DNA of 56,208 nt, from assembly GCA_030746295.1 (NCBI GenBank), contig JASLMY010000005.1, forward strand, positions 1 through 56,208. Direction: 5' to 3'. A model generated the notes under the pieces. The model did not search any database. It saw nothing but the letters and a program-made list of their open reading frames with translations, and was not told where the DNA came from. The DNA comes from Alphaproteobacteria bacterium. GTDB lineage: Bacteria > Pseudomonadota > Alphaproteobacteria > GCA-2731375. The translations under genes were made by a program, and so were the position numbers. Below, one piece after another: positions 9,034-18,447 of this stretch. The first letter of the stretch is position 1; every line of letters starts with the position of its first letter.

Positions 9034-10334
9034 GCAGCACCCGGGTCGCCTTCACCAACGCCCGCCTCGTCGACCCCGAGAGCAGCCTCGATGCCGCCGG
9101 CGCACTGTTGGTCGAGGACGGGGCGATCGCCGAGGTGGGACCGTCGCTCTTCCTGGACGGCGTGCCCGAGGGTATCGAGACGGTGGACTGCGGCGGCCGC
9201 GTCCTGGCTCCGGGCCTCGTGGACATGCGGGTCTTCGTCGGCGAGCCGGGCTCGGAGCATCGCGAGACCCTGGCCAGCGCCGGCCAGGCCGCCGCTGCCG
9301 GCGGCGTTACCACTTTCGTCGCCATGCCCAACACCAATCCGGTCATCGACGAGGTGGCGCTGGTCGAGTACATGGCGCGGCACGCCCGCGAGGCGAGCCC
9401 GGTCCGGGTCCTGCCGATGGCGGCGATCACCAAGGAGCTGGCCGGCGAGCGCCTGACCGAGATGGGCCTTTTGGCCGAGGCCGGCGCCGTCGCTTTTGGG
9501 GATGGCGACCGGGCGGTGACCGACGCCCAGGTGATGCGCCGGGGCTTGAGCTACGCCACCACCTTCGATCTCCTGATCTGCCAATACCCGGAGGAGCCGG
9601 CATTGGCGCGCGAAGGGGTGATGAACGAGGGCGAGGTGGCGACCCGGCTCGGCCTCGCCGGGATCCCGAAGGCAGCCGAGATCATCATGCTGGAGCGCGA
9701 TCTCCGCCTCGTGGAGCTGACCGGCGGGCGCTACCACGCCGCCGCGGTCTCGACCGCCGAGAGCATCGAGGTCGTGCGCCGCGCCAAGGCGCAAGACCTG
9801 CGCATCACCGCCCAGGCGTTGCCGCACAGCTTCGCCCTCAACGAGACCGCCGTCGGCCAGTACCGGACCTTCGCCAAGACCGACCCACCGTTGCGCGCCG
9901 AGGCCGACCGCCGGGCCGTCGTCGAGGGCCTCGCTGACGGCACCATTGACGTCATCGCCTCGGGCCACGCGCCGCAGGACGTGGAAAGCAAGCGCCTGCC
10001 GTTCGAGCAGGCGGCAAGCGGCATCGTCGGCCTGGAGACGCTGCTGCCGCTGTCGTTGGAACTCTACCACAACGGCCATCTGTTGCTCATCGACGTGATC
10101 GCCAAGCTGACCCTGGCGCCGGCGCGTCTCCTGGGCCTCGCCGGTGGCCGCTTGAAGCCAAAGGCACCCGCAGACCTCCTGATTTTCGATCTCGACCGGC
10201 CCTGGCAGATCGACGAAGAGGCGTTCCACAGCAAGTCCAAGAACTCGCCCTTCGGCGGCCGGCCGGTGCAGGGTGCCACCTGGCGTAGCGTGGTCGCCGG
10301 TAGAACGGTCTACCGGGCCCCGGAAGCGGCCTGA
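9030..10334 (+). CDS. pyrC: Non-catalytic dihydroorotase homologue (PyrC'-type) paired with PyrB
   Basis: 434 aa, dihydroorotase fold throughout, but the metal site is gone. The first HxH pair is replaced by Arg67 and Phe69 ([11 protein letters not shown]), the ST-preceding histidine is Ala239 (AAAVSTAES), the QHAED-type segment reads QYPEEP, and the catalytic Asp of TDHAPH is Gly312 with His to Gln316 (ASGHAPQ). In Pseudomonas, an inactive PyrC' is needed for assembly of the aspartate carbamoyltransferase holoenzyme; the four-base overlap with pyrB fits a structural partner role here. An active dihydroorotase should be encoded elsewhere in the genome. Confidence 0.92.
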   Translation: MSSTRVAFTNARLVDPESSLDAAGALLVEDGAIAEVGPSLFLDGVPEGIETVDCGGRVLAPGLVDMRVFVGEPGSEHRETLASAGQAAAAGGVTTFVAMPNTNPVIDEVALVEYMARHAREASPVRVLPMAAITKELAGERLTEMGLLAEAGAVAFGDGDRAVTDAQVMRRGLSYATTFDLLICQYPEEPALAREGVMNEGEVATRLGLAGIPKAAEIIMLERDLRLVELTGGRYHAAAVSTAESIEVVRRAKAQDLRITAQALPHSFALNETAVGQYRTFAKTDPPLRAEADRRAVVEGLADGTIDVIASGHAPQDVESKRLPFEQAASGIVGLETLLPLSLELYHNGHLLLIDVIAKLTLAPARLLGLAGGRLKPKAPADLLIFDLDRPWQIDEEAFHSKSKNSPFGGRPVQGATWRSVVAGRTVYRAPEAA

Positions 10335-10337
10335 GCC

Positions 10338-10991
10338 ATGGTCGATCCGCTGGGCGACTGGAGCTACACCTGGCCCTTTTTCGCCGCCTTCGCCGCCGGC
10401 TACCTGATCGGCTCGATACCCTTCGGCCTGGTGTTGACCCGGCTCGCCGGGTTGGGCGACGTCCGACGCATCGGCTCAGGTAGCATTGGCGCCACCAATG
10501 TCTTAAGAACCGGAAACAAGGCATTGGCTGCAATCACGCTTCTTCTCGATGGCGGGAAGGGTGCGGCGATGGTGCTGGCGGCCGGATCCATGGGTCAGGA
10601 CATGGCCGTGCTGGCCGGCGGCGGGGCCGTCCTGGGGCACTGCTTTCCGGTCTGGTTGAAGTTCAGGGGCGGCAAGGGGGTCGCCACCTTCCTCGGCACC
10701 CTGCTGGCGGTCGCACCGCCCGTCGGTCTCGCCTCCTGCCTGACCTGGCTCGTGGTCGCCGGGATCTTTCGCTACTCCTCGCTGGCGTCGTTGATTGCCA
10801 CCCTCGCCGCGCCGGGCTACGCCTATCTCTTCGCCGATTGGCAGCGAATGGAGCTGGCGGCGGCGCTGGCCCTGCTGATCGTGGTCCGTCATCACACCAA
10901 CATCCGCCGCCTCGCCACCGGCCGTGAGCCGAGGATCGGCCGGCGCGATGCTTCGGCGCCAAATGAGCCTGACAATACTACCAATGGTTGA
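10338..10991 (+). CDS. plsY: Acyl-phosphate:glycerol-3-phosphate acyltransferase
   Basis: 217 aa integral membrane enzyme that makes lysophosphatidate from acyl phosphate and glycerol-3-phosphate in the inner membrane. The three conserved cytoplasmic loops are visible: GSGSIGATNVLRTG near residues 46-59, KFRGGKGVATFLG near 109-121, and VVRHHTNIRRLATG near the C terminus. Hydrophobic segments between them fit the usual five-helix topology. It follows pyrC' by only three bases and probably shares its transcript. The last residues are polar and variable. Confidence 0.95.
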   Translation: MVDPLGDWSYTWPFFAAFAAGYLIGSIPFGLVLTRLAGLGDVRRIGSGSIGATNVLRTGNKALAAITLLLDGGKGAAMVLAAGSMGQDMAVLAGGGAVLGHCFPVWLKFRGGKGVATFLGTLLAVAPPVGLASCLTWLVVAGIFRYSSLASLIATLAAPGYAYLFADWQRMELAAALALLIVVRHHTNIRRLATGREPRIGRRDASAPNEPDNTTNG

Positions 10992-11023
10992 TGATCTATC
11001 CCGACTGAGCCAAACTTCCGGGC

Positions 11024-12139
11024 ATGCGGGCTAGCGGCGGCACCCTATCGCGGGACGAGCGGCGCGATTGGCTGAGACTGATTCGCTCGGAGAACGTCGG
11101 CCCGATCGGCTTCTTTCAGCTATTGGAGCGGTTCGGCACCGCTGCCGCGGCGATCGAGGCCCTGCCGGAGCTGGCCCGCCGAGGCGGCCGTCGGCGCTTG
11201 CGCCTGGCCACCCTGGCCGAGGTCGAGCAGGAATTGGCGGCGGTCGAGGCCGCCGGCGCCGGCTTGATCGCCTTTTCCGAGCCCGGCTACCCGCCGCTCC
11301 TGCGCGAAATTGCCGATCCGCCGCCGCTGATTTCGGTGCTGGGGCATCCGGCACTGCTCGGTCGCGAGACGGTGGCCGTGGTCGGCGCCCGCAACGCCTC
11401 GGCCAGCGGCCAGCGCTTTGCCCGCCAGTTGGCCGCCGAGATCGCCGCCGCCGGCCTGAACGTGGTCTCGGGCATGGCCCGCGGCACCGATGCCGCCGCC
11501 CATGCCGGGGCGTTGGCGCACGGTACGATCGCCGTCCTCGCCGGCGGCGTCGACGTCATCTATCCGCCGGAGAACGAGGCCCTCTATCACGATATCGTCG
11601 CCGGCGGCGCCGTGATCTCCGAGATGCCGGTCGGCACCAAGGCGACGGCGCGCCATTTTCCCCGCCGCAACCGGTTGATCTCGGGCCTCGCGCTCGGTGT
11701 CGTCGTGGTCGAGGCGGCGCCCAGATCGGGCTCGTTGATCACGGCGCGGCTGGCGGCCGAGCAAGGCCGCGAGGTCTTCGCGGTGCCGGGATCGCCCTTG
11801 GATCCGCGCGCCCGGGGTGCCAACGGCCTGATCCGCCAGGGCGCCCAACTCACCGAGAGTGCCGCCGACGTGATCGACGCCGTCCAGCGGATGCGCGAGC
11901 GGCGGATCGAGGAGCCGAGGGGTGCCGCGTACGGCGGGCGCCCGACGCCGCCGGCCGAGGCCGAGCTCGATCAGGGCCGCCAGGCCCTGGTCCGGCTCCT
12001 GGGGCCGACGCCGGTCGAGGTCGACGAGCTGATCCGGCAGAGCGAGTTGACACCGCCTGTCGTAATCACCATTTTGCTGGAACTTGACTTGGCCGGCCGG
12101 CTGGATCGACATCCCGGCAACCGGGTGTCGCTCCGTTAG
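11024..12139 (+). CDS. dprA: DNA processing protein DprA
   Basis: 371 aa. DprA binds incoming single-stranded DNA during natural transformation and loads RecA. Order: an N-terminal helical region, the Rossmann-like core with VAVVGARNAS and GMARGTDAAAHAGAL around residues 115-165, RNRLISGLALGVVVVEA and SGSLITARLA farther on, and a C-terminal winged-helix domain (VEVDELIRQSELTPPVV). Length is normal and the gene appears intact. It sits between plsY and topA, a common alphaproteobacterial order; presence of dprA alone does not show that the organism is competent. Confidence 0.95.
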   Translation: MRASGGTLSRDERRDWLRLIRSENVGPIGFFQLLERFGTAAAAIEALPELARRGGRRRLRLATLAEVEQELAAVEAAGAGLIAFSEPGYPPLLREIADPPPLISVLGHPALLGRETVAVVGARNASASGQRFARQLAAEIAAAGLNVVSGMARGTDAAAHAGALAHGTIAVLAGGVDVIYPPENEALYHDIVAGGAVISEMPVGTKATARHFPRRNRLISGLALGVVVVEAAPRSGSLITARLAAEQGREVFAVPGSPLDPRARGANGLIRQGAQLTESAADVIDAVQRMRERRIEEPRGAAYGGRPTPPAEAELDQGRQALVRLLGPTPVEVDELIRQSELTPPVVITILLELDLAGRLDRHPGNRVSLR

Positions 12140-12191
12140 GCCGGCAGGGGAAATTCCGCAGTTCCAAAACCAACACGGACCCGTTCCGTCC

Positions 12192-14840
12192 ATGCAAGTC
12201 GTTGTCGTCGAGTCGCCCGCCAAGGCGAAAACCCTGAACAAGTACCTGGGTCAGGACTATGTCGTCCTGGCCAGCTATGGCCATGTCCGCGACCTGCCTT
12301 CGAAGGACGGCTCGGTGAAGCCGGACGAGAACTTCGAGATGATCTACGAGGTCGACCCCGGCTCGGCCAAGCATCTGGCGGCGATCGCCAAGGCGCTCGT
12401 GGGCGCCGAGCGGCTGATCCTGGCGACCGATCCGGACCGGGAAGGCGAGGCGATCTCGTGGCACGTCCTGGAGGCGCTCAGGGAGAAGAAGAAGCTCGAC
12501 TCGGTGGCGGTTGAACGGGTCGTCTTCAACGAGATCACGCAACGCGCGGTCCTGGAGGCGATGGCGCACCCCCGCGAGCTGGACATGGACCTGGTCGATG
12601 CCCAGCAGGCCCGCCGGGCGCTCGACTATCTGGTCGGCTTCACCCTTTCGCCGGTGCTGTGGCGCAAACTGCCCGGCGCTCGCTCGGCGGGGCGGGTGCA
12701 GTCGGTGGCGTTGCGACTGATCTGCGAGCGCGAGAACGAGATCGAGGTCTTCCAGCCCCGCGAGTACTGGAGCATCGAGGCGATCTTCCAGACCGATGCC
12801 GGCGAGAGCTTCAGCGCCCGCTTGACCCATCTCGGCACTGAGAAGCTGGACAAGTTCTCGCTTGCCGACGAGGCGGCGGCGATGCGCGCCGTGCAAACGA
12901 TCGTGGCGGCGAGCGACTTCCGTGCCGCGGCGGTCGAGACCAAGCCGACGAGGCGCCACCCGCAGCCGCCCTTCACCACCTCGACCCTGCAGCAGGAGGC
13001 CTCGCGCAAGCTCGGCTTCGGCGCCAGCCGCACCATGCAACTCGCGCAGCGGCTTTACGAGGGTGCGGACATCGGCGGCGAGACCGTGGGCCTCATCACC
13101 TATATGCGGACCGACGGCGTGCAGATGGCCGAGGAGGCGATCGCGGCCTGTCGCTCGGTCATCGGCGAGCGCTTCGGCGCCGCCTTCGTCCCGGCCGAGA
13201 AGCGGGTCTATCGCAGCCGCGCCAAGAACGCCCAGGAGGCGCACGAGGCAATTCGCCCGACCGACCTTTCCCGGCTGCCGGACGACTTGGGCGACCGTCT
13301 CGACCGCGACCAGTGGCGGCTCTATGAGCTGATCTGGAAGCGGGCGCTCGCCAGCCAGATGGAAAGCGCCCGGCTGCAACGGACGACCATCGACATTCGC
13401 CCGGCCGAGGCGACGGTGACGCTGCGCGCCACCGGCACCGTGGTCGAGTTCCCGGGCTTCTTGAAGCTCTACGAGGAGGGCCGGGACGATACCGCCGACG
13501 ACGGCGGCGAGGACGCCAGGCGGCTGCCTAAAATCGCCGTCGACGCGGCGCTCGCCCGCGACAAGGTGACGCCGGAGCAGCATTTCACCGAGCCGCCGCC
13601 GCGTTACTCCGAGGCGACGCTGGTCCGCAAGCTCGAAGAGCTGGGGATCGGCCGCCCCTCGACCTACGCCTCGATCCTCTCGGTCCTGCAGGAGCGCAAC
13701 TACGTCGTCCTGGAGCGCAAGCGCTTCATGCCCGAGGACAAGGGCCGGCTCGTCACCGCCTTCCTGGAGAGCTACTTCCGCCGCTATGTCGAATACGGCT
13801 TCACTGCCGACCTGGAGCGCAAGCTCGACGAGGTCTCGGCCGGCCAGATGGACTGGCACCGGGTGCTGGAGGATTTCTGGCGCGAGTTCTCCGCCGCCGT
13901 CGGCGAGACCACCGAGCTCAGGGTCCGCGAGGTCCTCGACGCCGTCAACGACCTGCTCGCCCCCTATCTCTACCCCGAGCACGGCCAGGCGCGGACCTGC
14001 CCCGGCTGCAACGAGGGCAGCCTCAGCCTCAAGGGCGGCCGCTTCGGCTTCTTCGTCGGCTGTTCCAACTATCCCGAATGCCGCTACACCCGGCCGCTGA
14101 CCGGCGCCGACAAAGACGCAGACGAAGCCGGATTGGCGCTCGACGGCCCGAAGGAGCTGGGGATGGATCCCGAGAGCGGGCTCCTCGTCACCATGCGCAA
14201 GGGGCCCTTCGGCCTCTACCTGCAGCTCGGCGAACCGGAGGGCGAGGAGAAGCCCAAGCGCGCCTCGGTGCCCAAGGACGTCGCACCCGAAACGGTCGAC
14301 TTGGGCCTGGCCCTGCAACTCCTGGCCCTGCCGCGCGAGGTTGGCCCCCACCCCGATACCGGCAAGCCGATCAGTGCCGGGATCGGTCGCTACGGGCCCT
14401 TCCTCAAGCTCGAGGGCCGCTACGCGCGGCTCGCCAGCACCGAGGAGGTCCTGACCGTCGGCCTCAACCGCGCCGTCACGGTGCTGGCCGAGGCGGCCGA
14501 GGCGAAGGGCGGGCGGCGCGGCTCGAAAGAGCTGAGGGCGCTTGGCGAGCACCCCGACGACGGCGCTCCGGTCGCGGTCATGGAGGGCCGCTACGGGCCC
14601 TACGTCAAGCACGGCCGGATCAACGCCACCCTGCCCAAGGACAAGACGCCGGACGAGATCACGCTCGAGGAAGCCCTGGTCCTGCTGGCCGAGCGGGCGG
14701 CGCGCGCCGGTGCCAAGAAAAAGGGTCGCGGCGGCGCCAAGGGCGGGGCGAAAAGCAAGGCCAAGGGCAAGACCAAGGCTAAGGCCAAGAGCAAGGCCAA
14801 GCCGAAGGCCCAGAGCGCGGCCGCCGCCGACGCCGACTGA
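12192..14840 (+). CDS. topA: DNA topoisomerase I
   Basis: 882 aa type IA topoisomerase that relaxes negative supercoils. Toprim domain at the N terminus with VVVVESPAKAKT and ATDPDREGEAISWH (about residues 79-91). The catalytic tyrosine is Y304 in GLITYMRTDG. A single C4 zinc finger (CPGC...CSNYPEC) lies near residues 601-635. Two or more further C-terminal topoisomerase repeats follow, and the protein ends in a Lys/Ala-rich tail of about 40 residues, a typical alphaproteobacterial DNA-binding extension. The ATG at 12192 gives the canonical N terminus, but no convincing ribosome binding site precedes it. Confidence 0.97.
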   Translation: MQVVVVESPAKAKTLNKYLGQDYVVLASYGHVRDLPSKDGSVKPDENFEMIYEVDPGSAKHLAAIAKALVGAERLILATDPDREGEAISWHVLEALREKKKLDSVAVERVVFNEITQRAVLEAMAHPRELDMDLVDAQQARRALDYLVGFTLSPVLWRKLPGARSAGRVQSVALRLICERENEIEVFQPREYWSIEAIFQTDAGESFSARLTHLGTEKLDKFSLADEAAAMRAVQTIVAASDFRAAAVETKPTRRHPQPPFTTSTLQQEASRKLGFGASRTMQLAQRLYEGADIGGETVGLITYMRTDGVQMAEEAIAACRSVIGERFGAAFVPAEKRVYRSRAKNAQEAHEAIRPTDLSRLPDDLGDRLDRDQWRLYELIWKRALASQMESARLQRTTIDIRPAEATVTLRATGTVVEFPGFLKLYEEGRDDTADDGGEDARRLPKIAVDAALARDKVTPEQHFTEPPPRYSEATLVRKLEELGIGRPSTYASILSVLQERNYVVLERKRFMPEDKGRLVTAFLESYFRRYVEYGFTADLERKLDEVSAGQMDWHRVLEDFWREFSAAVGETTELRVREVLDAVNDLLAPYLYPEHGQARTCPGCNEGSLSLKGGRFGFFVGCSNYPECRYTRPLTGADKDADEAGLALDGPKELGMDPESGLLVTMRKGPFGLYLQLGEPEGEEKPKRASVPKDVAPETVDLGLALQLLALPREVGPHPDTGKPISAGIGRYGPFLKLEGRYARLASTEEVLTVGLNRAVTVLAEAAEAKGGRRGSKELRALGEHPDDGAPVAVMEGRYGPYVKHGRINATLPKDKTPDEITLEEALVLLAERAARAGAKKKGRGGAKGGAKSKAKGKTKAKAKSKAKPKAQSAAAADAD

Positions 14841-14845
14841 CGGCG

Positions 14846-17077
14846 ATGGCCGGAAAGCCAGCCAAGCCGGCGCCCTTGCCCAGCAAGGCGGAGATTCTGC
14901 GGTTCATCAACGACAGCCCGCAAGCGGTCGGCAAGCGCGAGATCGCGCGTGCCTTTCGGGTTCGCGGCGCCGATCGTGCCGCGCTGGGCGCGATGATGCG
15001 GGAGCTGGCCGACGAAGGCCTGATCGAGCGCGGCCGCCGGCGCCGCGTCCGGCCCCAGGGAACGCTGCCGAGCGTCGCCGTCATCGAGGTCACGCTGGCG
15101 GATACCGACGGCGTTCTACACGCACGCCCCGCAACCTGGCCCGAAGACGAGCCGCCGCCCGCGATCGTGCTGGCGCCCCAGCAACAACGCGGCCCCGCGA
15201 TCGGCGAGGGCGAGCGCCTGCTGGCCCGCCTCGCCCGCGTCGGCGAGGGCTACGAGGCCCGCATCATCCGCCGCCTGCCGCAGGCCTCGACGCGAGTCGT
15301 CGGCGTGCTGAGCCAGATCGCCGGCGGCTGGCGGCTGATGCCGAGCGACCGGCGGCAGAAGTTGGATCTGGTGGTGGCGCCGGAGAACCTGGCCGGGGCG
15401 GGCCGCGGCGAGCTGGTCGCGGCCGAGCTCATCCCCGGCCGCCGGCTCGGCCTGCGCGAGGCCCGGGTGGTGGAGCGCCTGGGGCATTTCGGCGACCCCC
15501 GGGCGATGAGCCTGATCGCGATCCAGGCGCATGACATCCCGGTCGGCTTCGCCGCCGCGGCGATGGCCGAGGCCGAGGCCGCCGAGCCCGCCGCACTGGA
15601 GAGCCGCACCGACCTGCGCCGGCTGCCGCTGGTTACCATCGACGGCGCCGACGCGCGCGATTTCGACGACGCTGTCTTCGCCGCCCCCGACGACGACCCG
15701 GCCAACCGGGGAGGCTGGCGCATCGTCGTGGCGATCGCGGACGTCGCCCACTACGTCAGCCCCGGTAGTGCCCTCGACAAAGCGGCGCGCGAGCGCGGCA
15801 ACTCGGTCTATTTCCCCGACCGGGCGGTGCCGATGCTGCCCGAGCGGCTCTCCACCGGCCTCTGCTGCCTGCGCCCGGACGAGGAGCGGGCCGCGCTCGC
15901 CGTCACCATCCAGCTCGACGCGCATGGCAACAAGCTGGCACACCGCTTCGAACGCGCCCTCATCCGCTCGCATGGCCGGCTCACCTACGACGCGGTCCAG
16001 GCGGCCAAGGACGGCGATGCCGCCGCCCTGCCGACCGCCGAGGTGGCGGACCGGATCGGGCCGCTCTACGGTGCCTGGAACGCCCTCATGCTGGCCCGCG
16101 GCCGACGCGAACCGCTGGACCTGGAGCTGAAGGAGCTGCAGGTCGTGCTCGACGACGACGGCCATATCGCGATGGTCCGGCCGCGCGACCGGTTCGACAG
16201 CCACCGCCTGATCGAGGAGTTCATGATCGCCGCCAACGTCGCCGCCGCGGAGGAGCTGGAACGTCTCCGCATGCCCTGCATCTACCGCATCCACGAGAGC
16301 CCGACGCGCGAGAAGCTGCAGGCGCTGCGCGACTTTCTGAAGACGCTCGGCCTCTCTTTCACGCTCGGCGAGGTGACGCGGCCCAAGCTCTTCAACCGCG
16401 TCCTCGCCAAGGCTAAGGCGAGCGCCGAGGCCGAGGTCGTGAATCAGGCCGTGCTCCGCGCTCAGGCGCAAGCGCTCTACAGCCCCGACAACATCGGCCA
16501 TTTCGGCCTCTCACTCGGGCGCTACGCCCACTTCACCTCGCCGATCCGGCGCTATTCGGACCTCGTGGTCCACCGGGCCCTGATCCGGGGTCTCGGCCTC
16601 GGCCGCGGCGCGCTCGGCGACGACGAGATCGAGGCCCTGGAGACAGTGGCCGAGCACGTCTCGATGACCGAGCGTCGCGCCATGGCGGCCGAGCGCGACG
16701 CCATGGACCGCTACCTCACCGCTTATCTCGCGAACCACGTCGAGGCCGAATTCGAGGGCGTGATCGCCGGGGTGACGCGGGCCGGCCTCTTCGTTCGCCT
16801 GGACGAGACCGGGGCCGACGGCCTGGTGCCGATCAGCAGCCTGGGCCGGGAGTATTTCCACCACGACGAGGCAGCCCACAGCCTGGTCGGCGCGGATACC
16901 GGGCAACGTCATCGGCTGGGCGACCGGGTTCGGGTCAAGCTGGTGGAGGCCGATACGATCACCGGCAGCCTGGTCTTCCGCCTGACCGACTGGGAAGAGA
17001 CCGAGGCCCCGCCCGGCCCCCGGCGGAAAGGTGGCCGGCGACCCCGGCGCTCGCCGCGCGGCCGGCGGAGGATCTGA
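14846..17077 (+). CDS. rnr: Ribonuclease R
   Basis: 743 aa RNase II-superfamily 3'-to-5' exoribonuclease that degrades structured RNA. An N-terminal winged-helix-like region (residues 12-70) is followed by cold-shock domains, the RNB catalytic domain with the metal-binding aspartates in DGADARDFDDAVF near 268-280, HFTSPIRRYSDLVVHR near 550, and a C-terminal S1 domain (FEGVIAGVTRAGLFVRL, near 640). The Arg-rich tail fits RNase R. It begins five bases after the topA stop, and its own stop overlaps the next ATG, so topA, rnr and the DUF983 gene look co-transcribed. Confidence 0.95.
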   Translation: MAGKPAKPAPLPSKAEILRFINDSPQAVGKREIARAFRVRGADRAALGAMMRELADEGLIERGRRRRVRPQGTLPSVAVIEVTLADTDGVLHARPATWPEDEPPPAIVLAPQQQRGPAIGEGERLLARLARVGEGYEARIIRRLPQASTRVVGVLSQIAGGWRLMPSDRRQKLDLVVAPENLAGAGRGELVAAELIPGRRLGLREARVVERLGHFGDPRAMSLIAIQAHDIPVGFAAAAMAEAEAAEPAALESRTDLRRLPLVTIDGADARDFDDAVFAAPDDDPANRGGWRIVVAIADVAHYVSPGSALDKAARERGNSVYFPDRAVPMLPERLSTGLCCLRPDEERAALAVTIQLDAHGNKLAHRFERALIRSHGRLTYDAVQAAKDGDAAALPTAEVADRIGPLYGAWNALMLARGRREPLDLELKELQVVLDDDGHIAMVRPRDRFDSHRLIEEFMIAANVAAAEELERLRMPCIYRIHESPTREKLQALRDFLKTLGLSFTLGEVTRPKLFNRVLAKAKASAEAEVVNQAVLRAQAQALYSPDNIGHFGLSLGRYAHFTSPIRRYSDLVVHRALIRGLGLGRGALGDDEIEALETVAEHVSMTERRAMAAERDAMDRYLTAYLANHVEAEFEGVIAGVTRAGLFVRLDETGADGLVPISSLGREYFHHDEAAHSLVGADTGQRHRLGDRVRVKLVEADTITGSLVFRLTDWEETEAPPGPRRKGGRRPRRSPRGRRRI

Positions 17078-17469
17078 TGGAAACGACGGAGCGGCGACTC
17101 CCCGCGGCCATTCTGCGCGGCTTCCGCCAGCGTTGCCCGCATTGCGGCGAGGCCCCCCTCTTCCACCGCTTCCTCAAGGTCGAGGCGGCTTGCGGCAGCT
17201 GCCGGGAGGCCCTGCATCACCACCGCGCCGACGACGCCCCGCCCTACTTCACGGTCCTGATCGTCGGCCACATCGTGATCCCGCTGGTGCTGCTGGCGGA
17301 ACGCCTCTGGTCGCCGTCGATGACGCTGCAATTCGCGATCTGGCTGCCGCTCTCGGTTCTGCTGATCCTGACCCTGCTACCCCGGGTCAAAGGCGCCCCG
17401 ATCGGCCTGCAGTGGGCCTGCCGCATGCACGGCTTCGGCGGCCCCGATCCGAGCGAGCCGCAGCTGTGA
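17077..17469 (+). CDS. DUF983 family membrane protein with zinc-ribbon N terminus
   Basis: 130 aa. Two CxxC pairs near the N terminus (CPHCGEAPLF at about residues 20-29 and CGSCREAL near 39) form a probable zinc ribbon; two hydrophobic segments follow (YFTVLIVGHIVIPLVLLA and FAIWLPLSVLLILTLL). This is the DUF983 pattern, a family of unknown function that usually follows rnr in Alphaproteobacteria. The start overlaps the rnr stop (TGATG), implying translational coupling. It is the last gene of the long core run before the accessory block. Confidence 0.88.
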   Translation: METTERRLPAAILRGFRQRCPHCGEAPLFHRFLKVEAACGSCREALHHHRADDAPPYFTVLIVGHIVIPLVLLAERLWSPSMTLQFAIWLPLSVLLILTLLPRVKGAPIGLQWACRMHGFGGPDPSEPQL

Positions 17470-17562
17470 GCCGAAAGTATTTTGTATCTAACAGAATATG
17501 GCTACGATCGGCATCGCTTGCGTTTGGGCCACGGGGTTGCAAACCTGCCCAGGGGGAACTTC

Positions 17563-18363
17563 ATGAAACGGCTGGCCATCTTTATCGACGGCAGTGAGAA
17601 CGACCGCGATTCGCTACGGTCGGCGGCGCTGTTCGCGGACCTGACCGACTCGCATCTCGACGTTCTCTATCCCAGGCCCGCCGCTGCCGCCATATCGGTG
17701 CTGCCCAACGGCTCGACGGCGCTGCTAGACGACGCCATGGACGGCACCGGACGCGGCGCCGTCAAGAGCGCCTTCGACGAGGTCTGCGGCGACATGGAGA
17801 AGGCGCGCTGGATCGACGTCCGGGGCTCGATGGACGATGCCATCCAAGCCTTCGGAATCCTTTACGACACCATCATCGTGGAGCGCCTGTCGGAGGAGCG
17901 GGGGCCGCACGCCCGAGCCTTCAACACCGCCCTCTTCGAAACCGGCAGCCCGGTGCTGGTAACGCCGCCGACGGCGCCGGAGCGAATCGGCGACGTGGTC
18001 GCCGTGGTCTGGACCGGGACGGTGCAGTCGGGCCGGGCCCTGCGCTCGGCCATGCCGATCCTGCGCGCCGCCCGAGAGGTCCATCTCCTGACCAATACCG
18101 ACAACAAGTACGCCGACCCCGAGGCTACCACCGACTACCTCGGCTATCACGACGTCGCGGTGCAGCACCTCGCCTTCGACGGCTCGCGCCTGACCGCGCG
18201 CGGCCGGGGCCGAGCCATCATCGAGGCCGTCCGCTCGATCTCGGCCGACTTCATGATCATGGGCGCCTTCGGCGACAACAACATCGATGCCTTGTTCGGG
18301 CTGGGCCGCACGACCAGAAAGCTGGTGACCGCGGCACCGGTGCCGCTCTTTCTGCAAAGCTGA
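17563..18363 (+). CDS. Universal stress protein-like, two tandem UspA domains
   Basis: 266 aa. The N-terminal half begins with KRLAIFIDGSENDRDSLRSA, a UspA-like beta-strand and helix. The second half ends with DFMIMGAFGDNNIDALFGLG followed by a VPLFLQ strand, matching the ATP-binding C-terminal motif (G-x2-G-x9-G type) in degenerate form. UspA proteins respond to stress or stationary phase; the precise role is unknown. The ATG at 17563 has an AGGGGGA ribosome binding site and was preferred over an earlier in-frame start. It is the first gene after the conserved core operon and opens the accessory block. Confidence 0.75.
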   Translation: MKRLAIFIDGSENDRDSLRSAALFADLTDSHLDVLYPRPAAAAISVLPNGSTALLDDAMDGTGRGAVKSAFDEVCGDMEKARWIDVRGSMDDAIQAFGILYDTIIVERLSEERGPHARAFNTALFETGSPVLVTPPTAPERIGDVVAVVWTGTVQSGRALRSAMPILRAAREVHLLTNTDNKYADPEATTDYLGYHDVAVQHLAFDGSRLTARGRGRAIIEAVRSISADFMIMGAFGDNNIDALFGLGRTTRKLVTAAPVPLFLQS

Positions 18364-18447
18364 GACGCCGGCCCACCATTGCGCGAGATGCCGGAACGGG
18401 CCAACATCGGCGCGGTTATGGCCCTTCTGTGCTCGCGGAGTTGATCG

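Noticed and set aside
12066..14612. 848-codon open frame antisense to topA
   Set aside because: High GC removes stop codons from the opposite strand. It has no recognisable domain, no ribosome binding site and a low-complexity composition, while the topA frame carries every family motif.
14690..14838. Lys/Ala repeats at the topA end as a DNA tandem repeat array or CRISPR
   Set aside because: They are in frame and code for a low-complexity DNA-binding tail common in alphaproteobacterial topoisomerase I; there are no spacers.
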